A DNA stretch of 64,000 nucleotides from Schlegelella_A sp038231215 (GCA_038231215.1 JBBRLS010000005.1:49244-113243), one strand, 5' to 3'. Numbered from the stretch's first letter, positions 1 to 9,833 are shown. The notes: generated by a model from the sequence alone, not told the origin. Made by a program: numbers and translations.

Positions 1-124
1 CTTTCCGCTCCGGAATGTCGAGCGTGATGTTCTTGAGCGCGTGAAAGCCACCGTAGTAAAAATTCAGATTGCGGATGGAGAGCTTCACCTGCTCGCCGAC
101 CGGGGTTTCGACCTTGGCGTCCAT
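1..124 (-). CDS. pstB: Phosphate ABC transporter ATP-binding protein PstB (N-terminal fragment)
   Basis: Only the first 41 codons lie in the window; the gene runs off the left edge. The ATG is at 124-122. The visible residues (MDAKVETP..., then KLSIRNLNFYYGGFHALKNITLDIPERK) match the start of PstB, where the first beta strands precede the Walker A motif. It begins 8 bp after the pstA stop, so it is the fourth gene of a pstSCAB operon. PstB hydrolyses ATP on the cytoplasmic face to drive high-affinity phosphate import through PstC/PstA. No catalytic motif is visible, so the assignment rests on context and the N-terminal sequence. Confidence 0.9.
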   Translation of the reverse strand, partial: MDAKVETPVGEQVKLSIRNLNFYYGGFHALKNITLDIPERK

Positions 125-132
125 GGCGGTTC

Positions 133-1017
133 TCAGTGCTTGTTGCGGAAGAAGGTGCGGGCAAGGATGTTCAGCACAAGCACCCCGAGCGTGATGAGCA
201 AGACGCCTGCCCAGGCCAGTTTTTGCCAGTTCTCGTAGGGGCTCATCGCGAACTTGAAGATCGTCACCGGCAGGCTGGCGATCGGCTGGCTCAGGTCGCT
301 GGTCCAGAACTGGTTGGAGAGCGCGGTGAACAGCAAGGGCGCGGTCTCGCCGGCGATGCGCGCGAAGGCGAGCAGGATGCCGGTCATGACGCCGGCGCGC
401 GCCGCCTTCAGCGTCACCGTCATGACGACGCGCCATTTCGGCGTGCCGAGCGCGTACGCCGCCTCGCGCAGTGCGTTCGGAATCAGCGTCAGCATGTTCT
501 CGGTCGTGCGGATCACGACCGGGATGACGATCAAGGCCAGCGCCAGGATGCCCGCGTAGCCCGAGAAGCCGCCCAGGCGCGCCACCACCGCCGAATAGAT
601 GAACAGGCCGATGACGATCGACGGCGCCGAGAGCAGGATGTCGTTGATGAAGCGGGTCGCACTGGCGAGCCAGCTCCTGCGCCCGTATTCGGCGAGGTAG
701 ACGCCGGCCAACACGCCGATCGGCGTGCCGAGAAGGGTCGCCAGCGTCACCATCATGACCGAGCCGAAGATTGCGTTGGCAAGGCCGCCGGTCTCGGCCT
801 GCGGTGGCGGTGTCATCTGCGTGAAGAGCGAAAGCGTCAGCCCGCCGATGCCCAGGCGCACCGTCTCGATCAGGATCCAGATCAGCCAGAACAGGCCGAA
901 GGCCATGGCGCCGAGCGCCAGGCTCAGGGCGACGACGTTGGCGAGCTTGCGCTTGGCATGAAGGCGGCGGCGCGCCGCGTCACGATCCTGGGCGGACGAT
1001 CCAAGGACAGCGCTCAC
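133..1017 (-). CDS. pstA: Phosphate ABC transporter permease PstA
   Basis: PstA is one of the two inner-membrane permeases of the Pst phosphate importer. The 294-residue product has several hydrophobic segments and the binding-protein-dependent transport signature in the C-terminal half (EAAYALGTPKWRVVMTVTL, then LLAFARIAGETAPLLFTAL), which contacts PstB. The frame is open far upstream, but I take the GTG at 1017-1015. It overlaps the pstC stop as GTGA, implying translational coupling, and gives the usual family length. A basic N-terminal stretch (RDAARRRLHAKRK) precedes the first membrane segment. Confidence 0.93.
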   Translation of the reverse strand: MSAVLGSSAQDRDAARRRLHAKRKLANVVALSLALGAMAFGLFWLIWILIETVRLGIGGLTLSLFTQMTPPPQAETGGLANAIFGSVMMVTLATLLGTPIGVLAGVYLAEYGRRSWLASATRFINDILLSAPSIVIGLFIYSAVVARLGGFSGYAGILALALIVIPVVIRTTENMLTLIPNALREAAYALGTPKWRVVMTVTLKAARAGVMTGILLAFARIAGETAPLLFTALSNQFWTSDLSQPIASLPVTIFKFAMSPYENWQKLAWAGVLLITLGVLVLNILARTFFRNKH

Positions 1018-2036
1018 GCCACCGTCCCTTCGCGCTTCTTGAGCTGCTCGAGCAGCAGCTTTGAGATCGCGAGCACGACGAAGGTGATGAAGAACAGCAC
1101 GAGGCCGAGATAGATCAGCGAGGCCTGGTGCAGGCCGGGCGCGGCCTCGCCGAACTCGTTGGCCAGGGCCGACGTAATGCTGTTGGCCGCCTCGAACAGC
1201 GAGAGCGAGTTGAGCTGGTTGAAGTTGCCGATGACGAAGGTGACGGCCATGGTCTCGCCGAGGGCGCGACCGAGTCCGAGCATGATCCCGCCGACGACGC
1301 CGGTCTTCGTGTAGGGCAGGACCACTTTCCAGACGACCTCCCATGTCGTCGAGCCCAGCGCATAGGCCGACTCCTTCAGCATCGGCGGCGTGACCTCGAA
1401 CACGTCGCGCATCACCGAGGCGATGAAGGGGATGACCATGATCGCCAGGATGATGCCGGCCGAGAGCAGGCCGATTCCGACCGGCGGCCCCGAGAACAGC
1501 TTGCCGAGAAAAGGCACGCCCTTGAACATCGCCTGCAAGGGCTGCTGCACGTATTGCGAGAGGATCGGGCTGAACACGAGCAGCCCCCACATGCCGTAGA
1601 CGATCGAGGGCACGGCGGCGAGCAATTCGATGGCCGTGCCGAGCGGCCGCTTCAGCCACAGCGGCGAGAGCTCCGTGAGAAAGAGCGCGATACCGAAGCT
1701 CACCGGCACGGCGATCAGCAAGGCGATGAACGAAGTCATCAGCGTGCCGTAGATCATGACCAGGCCGCCGTAGCGGTTCTTCACCGGGTCCCACTCGCTG
1801 GTCCACAGGAACGAGAGCCCGTACTCCTTGATCGCCGGCGCGGCGCCAATCAGCAGCGAGACGATGATCCCCGCCAGCAAGGCCAGCGTGAGCCAGGCGG
1901 CACCGTGCGCCAGTGCCGAGAAGAGGACGTCGGCCCACGGCGAGGAGCGGCGCGAGGCCGGGGGTCGATTCTTCATGTCAGCCCGGATTTTCTCCTGTGC
2001 GCCGATATAAGAATTCGCCGGCAGCGTTGCGGACAC
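1014..2036 (-). CDS. pstC: Phosphate ABC transporter permease PstC
   Basis: This is the second permease of the Pst importer, 340 residues. It has a hydrophobic first helix (ALAHGAAWLTLALLAGIIVSLL) and the EAA-type coupling loop (ESAYALGSTTWEVVWKVVLPY... LGRALGETMAVTFVIG). The GTG at 2036 has a good ribosome site (GAGGTGA about 5 bases before it), so I prefer it to the ATG 20 codons later at 1976. The gene lies 32 bp after the pstS stop and overlaps pstA by 4 bp. It should pair with PstA to form the channel fed by PstS. Confidence 0.93.
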   Translation of the reverse strand: MSATLPANSYIGAQEKIRADMKNRPPASRRSSPWADVLFSALAHGAAWLTLALLAGIIVSLLIGAAPAIKEYGLSFLWTSEWDPVKNRYGGLVMIYGTLMTSFIALLIAVPVSFGIALFLTELSPLWLKRPLGTAIELLAAVPSIVYGMWGLLVFSPILSQYVQQPLQAMFKGVPFLGKLFSGPPVGIGLLSAGIILAIMVIPFIASVMRDVFEVTPPMLKESAYALGSTTWEVVWKVVLPYTKTGVVGGIMLGLGRALGETMAVTFVIGNFNQLNSLSLFEAANSITSALANEFGEAAPGLHQASLIYLGLVLFFITFVVLAISKLLLEQLKKREGTVA

Positions 2037-2068
2037 CTTGTCACCTCGCTTCGGAGTCGGGGATCAGC

Positions 2069-3109
2069 TTATTTCCAGGCGATCGCCTTGCCGCTCGTGT
2101 CCTTCATGTTCGCAGTCCAGGACTTGCGCGCCAGTTCCTTGACGGCCGGCGGCAGCGGCACGTACTCGAGTTCGTCGGCCATCTTGTCGCCGTTGACGTA
2201 GGCCCAGTCGAAGAACTTGAGCGTGTTGGCGGCGCTGGCCGGCTTGTCCTGGGCTTTGTACATAAGGATGAAGGTCGCGCCGGTGATCGGCCACGCGTCC
2301 TTGCCGGGTTGGTCGGTCAGAACCTGGAAGAAGGTCTTGGCCCAGTCGGCACCGGCGGCTGCAGACTTGAAGTTGTCGGAATCCGGCGGAACGAAGTTGC
2401 CGTCCTTGTTCTTGAGCAGCGTGTAGGTCATCTTGTTCTGCTTGGCATACGCGTACTCGACGTAGCCGATCGAGTTGGGCAGACGCTGCACGAACCCGGA
2501 CACGCCTTCGTTGCCCTTGCCGCCCGCGCCAGTCGGCCAGTTGACGGCCGTGCCTTCGCCGACCTTGGCCTTCCAGTCGGCGTTCAGCTTCGAAAGGTAG
2601 TTCGTGAAGATGAAGCTCGTGCCAGAGCCATCGGCGCGGCGCACCACGGCGATCGCCGCGTCGGGCAACGGCACGCCCGGATTGAGCGCGGTCAGCGCCG
2701 GGTCGTTCCACTGCGTGATCTTGCCCAGGTAGATGTCGCCGAGCACTTGCCCCGTCAGCTTGATCTGGCCGGGTGCGATGCCCTTGATGTTGACCACGGG
2801 GACGACGCCGCCGATCACAGTCGGAAACTGGATCAGCCCGTCCTTGGCCAGTACATCGTCGGAGAGCGGCATGTCGGAGGCGCCGAAGTCGACCGTCTTG
2901 GCACGGATCTGCTGGATGCCAGCGCCCGATCCGACCGACTGGTAGTTCAGGCGCGCACCGGTCGCCTTGTTGTAGGCATCGGCCCACTTGGCGTAGATCG
3001 GCGCGGGAAAGGTGGCGCCGGCGCCGGTCATGTCCTGGGCAAAGGCCGCTGCGGCGGAGGCGCCCAGCACGGCGGTGGCGACGAGCGATCGAAGAAGAGT
3101 GGGTTTCAT
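2069..3109 (-). CDS. pstS: Periplasmic phosphate-binding protein PstS
   Basis: PstS captures inorganic phosphate in the periplasm and delivers it to PstC/PstA. The 346-residue protein begins with a signal peptide (MKPTLLRSLVATAVLGASAA, cleavage probably after AFA near residue 24). The mature start, DMTGAGATFPAPIYAKWADAY, is the family hallmark, and phosphate-contact motifs follow (VGSGAGIQQI, VDFGASDMPL, RRADGSGTSF). It is the first gene of pstSCAB. A Pho box and a -10 element lie 50-80 bp upstream of the start, so it should be induced by PhoB under phosphate limitation. The regulators phoU, phoB and phoR are not in the window. Confidence 0.96.
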   Translation of the reverse strand: MKPTLLRSLVATAVLGASAAAAFAQDMTGAGATFPAPIYAKWADAYNKATGARLNYQSVGSGAGIQQIRAKTVDFGASDMPLSDDVLAKDGLIQFPTVIGGVVPVVNIKGIAPGQIKLTGQVLGDIYLGKITQWNDPALTALNPGVPLPDAAIAVVRRADGSGTSFIFTNYLSKLNADWKAKVGEGTAVNWPTGAGGKGNEGVSGFVQRLPNSIGYVEYAYAKQNKMTYTLLKNKDGNFVPPDSDNFKSAAAGADWAKTFFQVLTDQPGKDAWPITGATFILMYKAQDKPASAANTLKFFDWAYVNGDKMADELEYVPLPPAVKELARKSWTANMKDTSGKAIAWK

Positions 3110-3157
3110 GTGTTCCGGCCCTGAACGGGCAAGGTGGAGCGAATGCTCGGTACCGGA

Positions 3158-3191
3158 ACTCTAGGCAGACTTTGTGACGGCTCCATGACAC
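3158..3191 (-). promoter_or_regulatory. PhoB-dependent promoter of pstS (Pho box plus -10)
   Basis: Read on the minus strand, 3191-3174 is GTGTCAT-GGAG-CCGTCAC: two 7-base half-sites 11 bp apart, close to the Pho-box consensus CTGTCAT-N4-CTGTCAC. Ten bases downstream is TAGAGT (3163-3158), a good -10, and there is no -35 match. This is the layout known for PhoB-activated promoters, where the box replaces the -35. The pstS ATG follows about 50 bases later. Confidence 0.8.
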
Positions 3192-3224
3192 CACCGGCTG
3201 CCGTGGGCGCGCTTTCCACCCGGT

Positions 3225-3253
3225 GTGTCACACCGTTTTCATGGCCTTGTCAC
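3225..3253 (+). promoter_or_regulatory. Second Pho-box cluster, opposite orientation
   Basis: On the plus strand there are three 7-base half-sites with exact 11-bp spacing: GTGTCAC (3225-3231), TTTTCAT (3236-3242) and TTGTCAC (3247-3253). Each matches CTGTCAT at about 5 of 7 positions. The cluster points away from pstS, toward the 3' end of glmM, so no gene lies downstream in that direction. It may load extra PhoB upstream of the pstS promoter or drive an antisense transcript; the sequence does not decide. Confidence 0.55.
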
Positions 3254-3295
3254 ATCGCGCCGGTACCTTCGGCGGACGCAGCGCGCGAATCGAGC

Positions 3296-4627
3296 TCAAC
3301 CGAGCGCTTCGGCCAGCTGTTCGGCGCAGCGCCGTGCCTGCGCCGCGTCTTCCGCCTCGACCATGACGCGAACCACGGGCTCGGTGCCCGAGGGCCGGAT
3401 CAGGACCCGGCCTGACGCGCCCAGCTCGCGGTCGACTTCGGCGCGGCGCTCGGCGAGTGCCGCGCTCGCGCGCCAGTCCGTACCGGGCTTCAGGCGCACG
3501 TTGATCAACGTCTGCGGATAGAGGCGCACGCCGACCAGAAGATCGGCCAGCGACCGCCCCGAACGCACCGCCGCTTGCAGCACCATCAGGGCACTGACGA
3601 TGCCGTCGCCGGTCGTGTGCCGGTCGAGCGAGAGGATGTGTCCCGAACCCTCGCCGCCAAGCTGCCAACCGCGGCGCAGCAGTTCCTCGAGCACGTAGCG
3701 ATCGCCGACCGCCGCGCGTGCGACCTCGATGCCGCGCTCTCGCAAGGCCAACTCGACGCCGAGATTGGTCATCAGCGTGCCCACGACGCCGGGCACGGCG
3801 CCGCCCTGCGCCAGGCGGTCGCAGGCCAGAACATAGAGCAGCTCGTCGCCGTTGTAGAGACGTCCACTCGCGTCGACCATCTGCACCCGGTCGGCATCGC
3901 CATCGAGGGCGACGCCATAGTCGGCGCCGTTCGCCCGCACCGCGTCGACGAGTGCCTGTGGCGCCGTCGCGCCGAAGCCGGCGTTGATGTTGAAGCCGTC
4001 AGGCCGGCAGCCGATCGCCGTGACCTCGGCGCCCAACTCGTGGAAGACATCGGGAGCGACGTGCCAGGCCGCGCCGTGCGCCGCATCGACGACGATCTTC
4101 ATTCCCTTCAACGACAGCTCGTTGCTGAAGGTGCTCTTGCAGAACTCGATGTAGCGGCCGCTGGCGTCGTCGAGGCGGCGCGCCTTGCCCAGGTCGGCCG
4201 CGCCGGCCCAGCGTTGCTCGCCGGCGAGCGCGGTCTCGACCTCGCGCTCCCATGCGTCAGGAAGCTTCTCGCCGCGGGCCGAGAAGAACTTGATGCCGTT
4301 GTCCTCGAAAGGGTTGTGCGAGGCGCTGATGACGACGCCGAGGCTGAGGCGCAGTGCCCGCGCAAGGTAGGCAACGGCCGGCGTCGGCAGAGGCCCGGTC
4401 AGCAGCACGTCGACACCGGCCGAGGCGAAGCCCGCCTCGAGCGCCGACTCGATCATGTAGCCGGAAATGCGCGTGTCCTTGCCGATCAGGACGGTCGGAC
4501 GTCGCTCGTCGCGCTTGAGAACCTGGCCGACGGCGTGACCGAGGCGCAGCATGAAGTCGGGCGTGATCGGCGCCTCGCCGACCGTGCCGCGGATGCCGTC
4601 GGTGCCGAAATAGGTTCTGCTGCTCAT
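3296..4627 (-). CDS. glmM: Phosphoglucosamine mutase GlmM
   Basis: GlmM interconverts glucosamine-6-phosphate and glucosamine-1-phosphate in the cytoplasm, on the route to UDP-N-acetylglucosamine. The product is 443 residues, the family size. It starts MSSRTYFGTDGIRG, carries the phosphoserine loop VVISASHNP (catalytic Ser near residue 103), the metal-binding DGDADR motif, and the C-terminal phosphate-binding loop RPSGTEPVVRVMVE. The frame stays open far upstream, but the ATG at 4627 gives the conserved N-terminus. It follows folP by 47 bp in the conserved order ftsH-folP-glmM. Confidence 0.96.
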   Translation of the reverse strand: MSSRTYFGTDGIRGTVGEAPITPDFMLRLGHAVGQVLKRDERRPTVLIGKDTRISGYMIESALEAGFASAGVDVLLTGPLPTPAVAYLARALRLSLGVVISASHNPFEDNGIKFFSARGEKLPDAWEREVETALAGEQRWAGAADLGKARRLDDASGRYIEFCKSTFSNELSLKGMKIVVDAAHGAAWHVAPDVFHELGAEVTAIGCRPDGFNINAGFGATAPQALVDAVRANGADYGVALDGDADRVQMVDASGRLYNGDELLYVLACDRLAQGGAVPGVVGTLMTNLGVELALRERGIEVARAAVGDRYVLEELLRRGWQLGGEGSGHILSLDRHTTGDGIVSALMVLQAAVRSGRSLADLLVGVRLYPQTLINVRLKPGTDWRASAALAERRAEVDRELGASGRVLIRPSGTEPVVRVMVEAEDAAQARRCAEQLAEALG

Positions 4628-4674
4628 GTCGTTCGATGCGGCAATCGGTTCGTCCAGCGCCGGTGTGCCGCGGA

Positions 4675-5544
4675 TTATCCGCGCCGCTCCGGCGCAGCTT
4701 CGACCACGGCAAGCGCCGCGACCATCGCCGCGACGTTGTGCACGCGAACGATGCGCGCGCCGCGCTGTACCGCGAGCAGCGACGCGGTGACGCTGGCCGC
4801 GTCGAGAACCGCGCGCTGCGCCGCAGTGCGCTCGGCAGGCGGGGTTGCCGAGACACCTGACAGCCTGGCCAGCGTCGCCTTGCGCGACCAGCCGGTCAGC
4901 AAAGGCACGCCAAGCGCCAGCAGCTCGCTCTGGCGCGACAGTAACTCGAGGTTTTGCGTCGGCGTCTTGCCGAAGCCCACGCCGGGATCGACGACGATGC
5001 GCTCCTGGCCAACGCCGGCAGTGCGCACTGCCTCGATGCGCTCGCTCAGAAAGGCGCCGATCTCGGCGACGACGTCTTCGTAGCGCGTGTCCGACTGCAT
5101 CGTCTGCGGCGAGCCGCGCATATGCATCAGGCAGACGCCGCACGAGGGGTGCGCCGCCACGAGCTCGAGCGCACCTGGCGATCGCAGCGCGCCGATGTCG
5201 TTGACGATGTCAGCGCCGAGTTCGAGCGCGGCGCGCATCACCTCGGGCTTGGCCGAATCGATCGAGATCGGGCACCCCAGGCGAACCGCCTCTCGCAACA
5301 CGGGAACGACCCGCGCCAACTCGATCTCGACGCTCACCGGCGCGGCGCCCGGCCGGCTGGATTCCCCGCCCAGGTCGAGGATGTCCGCACCTTCGGCAAG
5401 CAGACGCTCGCAGGTGGCGATGGCGCGCGCCGGCGTCAGCCCGGGATCGCCGTCGGAAAAGGAATCGGGCGTGACGTTGACGATGCCCATCACGCGCGGC
5501 CGCGTGAGGTCGATCTCGAAGCGGGCGGTGCGCCAGACGCTCAT
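4675..5544 (-). CDS. folP: Dihydropteroate synthase FolP
   Basis: FolP condenses p-aminobenzoate with dihydropterin pyrophosphate to give dihydropteroate, and is the target of sulfonamides. The 289-residue protein has both signatures: MGIVNVTPDSFSDG near the N-terminus and ILDLGGESSRPGA some 30 residues later. SIDSAKPEV, NDIGAL, DPGVGFGKT and the C-terminal RVHNV follow. I take ATG at 5544; a TTG two codons upstream is less likely. No clear ribosome site precedes it, and a terminator-like hairpin sits immediately upstream, so expression may depend on read-through from ftsH. Confidence 0.95.
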   Translation of the reverse strand: MSVWRTARFEIDLTRPRVMGIVNVTPDSFSDGDPGLTPARAIATCERLLAEGADILDLGGESSRPGAAPVSVEIELARVVPVLREAVRLGCPISIDSAKPEVMRAALELGADIVNDIGALRSPGALELVAAHPSCGVCLMHMRGSPQTMQSDTRYEDVVAEIGAFLSERIEAVRTAGVGQERIVVDPGVGFGKTPTQNLELLSRQSELLALGVPLLTGWSRKATLARLSGVSATPPAERTAAQRAVLDAASVTASLLAVQRGARIVRVHNVAAMVAALAVVEAAPERRG

Positions 5545-5549
5545 GACCA

Positions 5550-5573
5550 ATGAAAACGGGGCCGAAGCCCCGT
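5550..5573 (-). terminator. Intrinsic-terminator-like hairpin between ftsH and folP
   Basis: On the minus strand a perfect 7-bp stem, ACGGGGC (5573-5567) with GCCCCGT (5562-5556), encloses a TTCG tetraloop and is followed by TTTCATT. It starts 24 bases after the ftsH stop and ends 6 bases before the folP ATG. It probably attenuates read-through from ftsH into folP-glmM. The T-run is short, so termination is likely partial. Confidence 0.6.
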
Positions 5574-5596
5574 CGTCGAACCGGCCTTGTCGACCG

Positions 5597-7501
<1,905 letters not shown>

Positions 7502-7632
7502 CGTAACTCCAATTCAAGGGGCAAGCGAGGAAATCCCGGCCGAACCCGAACGCGCACTCCACGACATTTGTGGACGATTTTAGTCCACGCAAGCCCCAGC
7601 CTGCGGGCCGCTCACCGCCCTCGAAAAAGGTC

Positions 7633-8328
7633 CTACGCGTGAATATCGGCGCCGGATGCGCGCGCCTTGAGACCGATGCCCACGATAAAGGTTTCGGCCG
7701 ACTTGGCCCGCGAGGCCTTCGGCTTGATCGGCTTGACGGTCCGGAACTCGGTCTTGAAGAGCTTCACGAGCTGGCTGTAGCCGCTGCCATGGAAGACCTT
7801 GCAGACCAGGGCGCCGCCATCGGCGAGGTGGTCGCGGGCGAATTCGACAGCCAATTCCACGAGCTCGGTCATGCGCGCCGCATCGGCTGCGGCGATGCCG
7901 GAGAGATTGGGTGCCATGTCCGAGAGCACGACGTCGACCTTGCGCGTGCCGATCCGCGCCTCCAGCTCGGCCAGCACCTCGGGCTCGCGAAAGTCGCCGT
8001 GGATGAATTCGACGCCGTCGACCGGCTCGAATTCGAGGGCGTCGAGGGCGATGATGGCTCCCTGCAGTGGCCCGGCGGCATCGGCGTCAGCGCTGGCGCC
8101 ACGCCCGAACTTGCGTCGTACGTACTGGCTCCACGCACCCGGCACGGCGCCGAGGTCGACGACGAGCTGCCCGGGCCGAAGCAGGTGGAGCTGCTCGTCG
8201 ATCTCCTTCAGCTTGTAGGCGGCGCGGGCACGAAAGCCTTCCCTTTGCGCGAGCTTGACGTAGGGGTCGGTCAGGTGATCGTGCAGCCACGCCTTGTTGA
8301 GCTTCTTGCCTTTGCCACGCGTCGCCAT
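7633..8328 (-). CDS. rlmE: 23S rRNA (uridine-2'-O-)-methyltransferase RlmE
   Basis: RlmE (FtsJ/RrmJ) methylates the 2'-OH of U2552 in the 23S A loop, a late step in 50S maturation. The 231-residue protein has the N-terminal KAWLHDHLTDPYVKLAQREGFRARAAYKLKEID motif, the SAM loop VVDLGAVPGAWSQY, VVLSDMAPNLSG, and the catalytic Lys in VCKVFHGSG. The ATG at 8328 (MATRGKGKK) fits the family; upstream in-frame codons overlap the divergent yhbY. ftsH follows 131 bp downstream. That gap holds a 6-bp inverted repeat, GTGGAC/GTCCAC (7570-7588), of unknown role. Confidence 0.95.
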   Translation of the reverse strand: MATRGKGKKLNKAWLHDHLTDPYVKLAQREGFRARAAYKLKEIDEQLHLLRPGQLVVDLGAVPGAWSQYVRRKFGRGASADADAAGPLQGAIIALDALEFEPVDGVEFIHGDFREPEVLAELEARIGTRKVDVVLSDMAPNLSGIAAADAARMTELVELAVEFARDHLADGGALVCKVFHGSGYSQLVKLFKTEFRTVKPIKPKASRAKSAETFIVGIGLKARASGADIHA

Positions 8329-8362
8329 CGTTGCCGCCCCTTCGCGCGCCGATAATAGGCGC

Positions 8363-8836
8363 GTGTCCGCCCTCTTCCTCACCCCTGCCGAGCGAAAGCA
8401 GAAACGCTCCGAAGCGCATCACCTCGACCCGGTTGTCGCCATCGGCGTTGACGGCGCGACGGCTGCGGTGCGACGCGAAATCGAGACCGCGCTCGACGTG
8501 CACGGCCTCATCAAGGTGCGGGTCTTCGCCGACGACCGCGCCACGCGCGAGGCGCTCTTCGGCGAGCTGAGCGCAGCGCTCGGCGCCGCGCCGGTACAGC
8601 ACATCGGCAAGCTGCTCGTGTTCTGGCGCGAGCCGCGGCCCAAGGAGAAGGCCGAGCGCGAAGGCCGCATGCCCGGCCCCAAGGTCGTCAAGGTCCTGAA
8701 GTTCTCGAAGAGCGGCAACCACCGGCCGCAAGTCAAGAAGGTGAAGGTCCTCGGCAACATGCGCCTGGCTGCGGGCGGCGAGCTGAAGCGCGCTCGCAAG
8801 CGCACGACCAGCGTCAAGAAGCTGCAGCAGGACTGA
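8363..8836 (+). CDS. yhbY: YhbY/CRS1-type RNA-binding protein
   Basis: This is a CRM-domain RNA-binding protein associated with pre-50S particles and thought to help ribosome assembly. The N-terminal 100 residues (LTPAERKQKRSEAHHLDPVV, KVRVFADDR, then VQHIGKLLVFWR) are the YhbY fold. The Lys/Arg-rich tail (RPKEKAERE... KKVKVLGNMRL... KRTTSVKKLQQD) exceeds the E. coli length of about 97 residues and is common in betaproteobacteria. The start is GTG at 8363. The gene diverges from rlmE with 34 bp between starts, a pairing conserved across Proteobacteria. Confidence 0.93.
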   Translation: MSALFLTPAERKQKRSEAHHLDPVVAIGVDGATAAVRREIETALDVHGLIKVRVFADDRATREALFGELSAALGAAPVQHIGKLLVFWREPRPKEKAEREGRMPGPKVVKVLKFSKSGNHRPQVKKVKVLGNMRLAAGGELKRARKRTTSVKKLQQD

Positions 8837-8839
8837 GCG

Positions 8840-9289
8840 TCAGCGCGGCGCCGAAAAGCGCCAGGCGAGGACAGCGACGATCGAGGCCTTGGCGACGAAG
8901 AACGCCGAGGCGATGGCGTGCAGCGCGCCGAACGAGAGGGTTCCGTGGCCGGCGCGCGCGTCCTCGATCATCGGCAGCAGCGCGTAGTGTCCGGCGGCGA
9001 TGCAGAACAGCGCCGCAAGCGCCAGACCGAGTTCGATGCTGAAGCGCGAGCCGCGACCTCGCACTGCACGGTCGCTGCCTAGCTGCAGGCCGATCAGCAT
9101 CAGGACCGCGCCGATGGCAATGCCTATCGTCGCGTCGAGCGAGAACAATCGTGCAGCGACGAGTCCGGCCTCGGGTCGCGGCAGAAGCGCGAACAATAGA
9201 GGGGCGGCGACCGCGCCGACGCCGATCATGAGACCGGCCCAGGCGCCGGCGAGCCAGGCGCCGAGCCGGCCGAGCAACTCCGCGCTCAC
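8840..9289 (-). CDS. DUF4149 family membrane protein
   Basis: A 149-residue hydrophobic protein with about four membrane segments: LGAWLAGAWAGLMIGVGAVAA, ATIGIAIGAVLMLIGLQL, LGLALAALFCIAAGHYALL, and AIASAFFVAKASIVAVLAW. A conserved polar stretch, HYALLPMIEDAR...GTLSFGALHAIAS, identifies DUF4149. Its function is unknown. The GTG at 9289 overlaps the greA stop (GTGA), so it is translationally coupled to greA. Its 3' end faces yhbY with only 3 bp between stops. Confidence 0.82.
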   Translation of the reverse strand: MSAELLGRLGAWLAGAWAGLMIGVGAVAAPLLFALLPRPEAGLVAARLFSLDATIGIAIGAVLMLIGLQLGSDRAVRGRGSRFSIELGLALAALFCIAAGHYALLPMIEDARAGHGTLSFGALHAIASAFFVAKASIVAVLAWRFSAPR

Positions 9290-9762
9290 GCGTACCGTAC
9301 GCCCATGATCTCGTAGCTCTTGGCGCCGCCCGGCGCCTGCACCTCGGCGACGTCGCCGACCTCCTTGCCGATCAGGGCGCGCGCGATCGGCGAGCTGATG
9401 GAGATGAGGCACTGCTTCAGATCGGCTTCGTCGTCGCCGACGATCTGGTAGGTCACCTTGGCGCCGGACTCTTCCTCCTCGAGGTCGACGGTCGAGCCGA
9501 ACACGACACGGCCTTCGGCATCGAACGTCGACGGGTCGATGATCTGCGCCGCCGCGAGCTTGCTCTCGATCTCGAGGATGCGGCCTTCGATGAAGCCCTG
9601 CTTGTCCTTGGCCGCCTCGTATTCCGCGTTCTCGGAAAGATCGCCTTGGGCACGCGCTTCGCTGATGGCCTGGATGACGGCATGACGCTCGACCGACTTG
9701 AGCCGGGCGAGCTCTTCCCTCAGCTTTTCGGCACCGCGGCGGGTGAGCGGAATCGTCGCCAT
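9286..9762 (-). CDS. greA: Transcription elongation factor GreA
   Basis: GreA rescues backtracked RNA polymerase by inserting its coiled coil into the secondary channel and promoting transcript cleavage. The 158-residue product has the coiled-coil N-domain with the acidic tip (ARAQGDLSENAEYEAAKDKQGFIEGRI) and the C-domain signature (IVGDDEADLKQCLISISSPIARALIGK...VQAPGGAKSYEI). Two ATGs are adjacent; the one at 9762 gives E. coli length and a seven-base gap to GAGG. It follows carB, an order common in betaproteobacteria, with a strong terminator hairpin just before the ribosome site. Confidence 0.95.
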   Translation of the reverse strand: MATIPLTRRGAEKLREELARLKSVERHAVIQAISEARAQGDLSENAEYEAAKDKQGFIEGRILEIESKLAAAQIIDPSTFDAEGRVVFGSTVDLEEEESGAKVTYQIVGDDEADLKQCLISISSPIARALIGKEVGDVAEVQAPGGAKSYEIMGVRYA

Positions 9763-9782
9763 CATCGAACCTCGAAAGACAA

Positions 9783-9816
9783 ACAAAAAGCCGCCGCAGG
9801 AGCTTCCGGCGGCGGC
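9783..9816 (-). terminator. Intrinsic terminator between carB and greA
   Basis: On the minus strand a perfect 8-bp stem, GCCGCCGC (9816-9809) with GCGGCGGC (9797-9790), is followed by TTTTTGTTTG. It lies 17 bp after the carB stop. The T-run ends about 20 bases before the greA ATG, leaving no room for a separate promoter, so it acts as a carAB terminator, a greA leader attenuator, or both. Confidence 0.85.
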
Positions 9817-9833
9817 GCTGGGACGCATCCAGT

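Noticed and set aside
133..1938. A 601-residue reading of pstA extending through pstC
   Set aside because: The extra N-terminal part is an Arg/Ala-rich shadow of pstC. The GTGA overlap at 1017 gives the family length.
7570..7588. GTGGAC/GTCCAC inverted repeat upstream of ftsH as a heat-shock or operator site
   Set aside because: It has only six-base arms. I see no sigma-32 consensus and no known regulator motif, so it is noted in the rlmE entry but not called.
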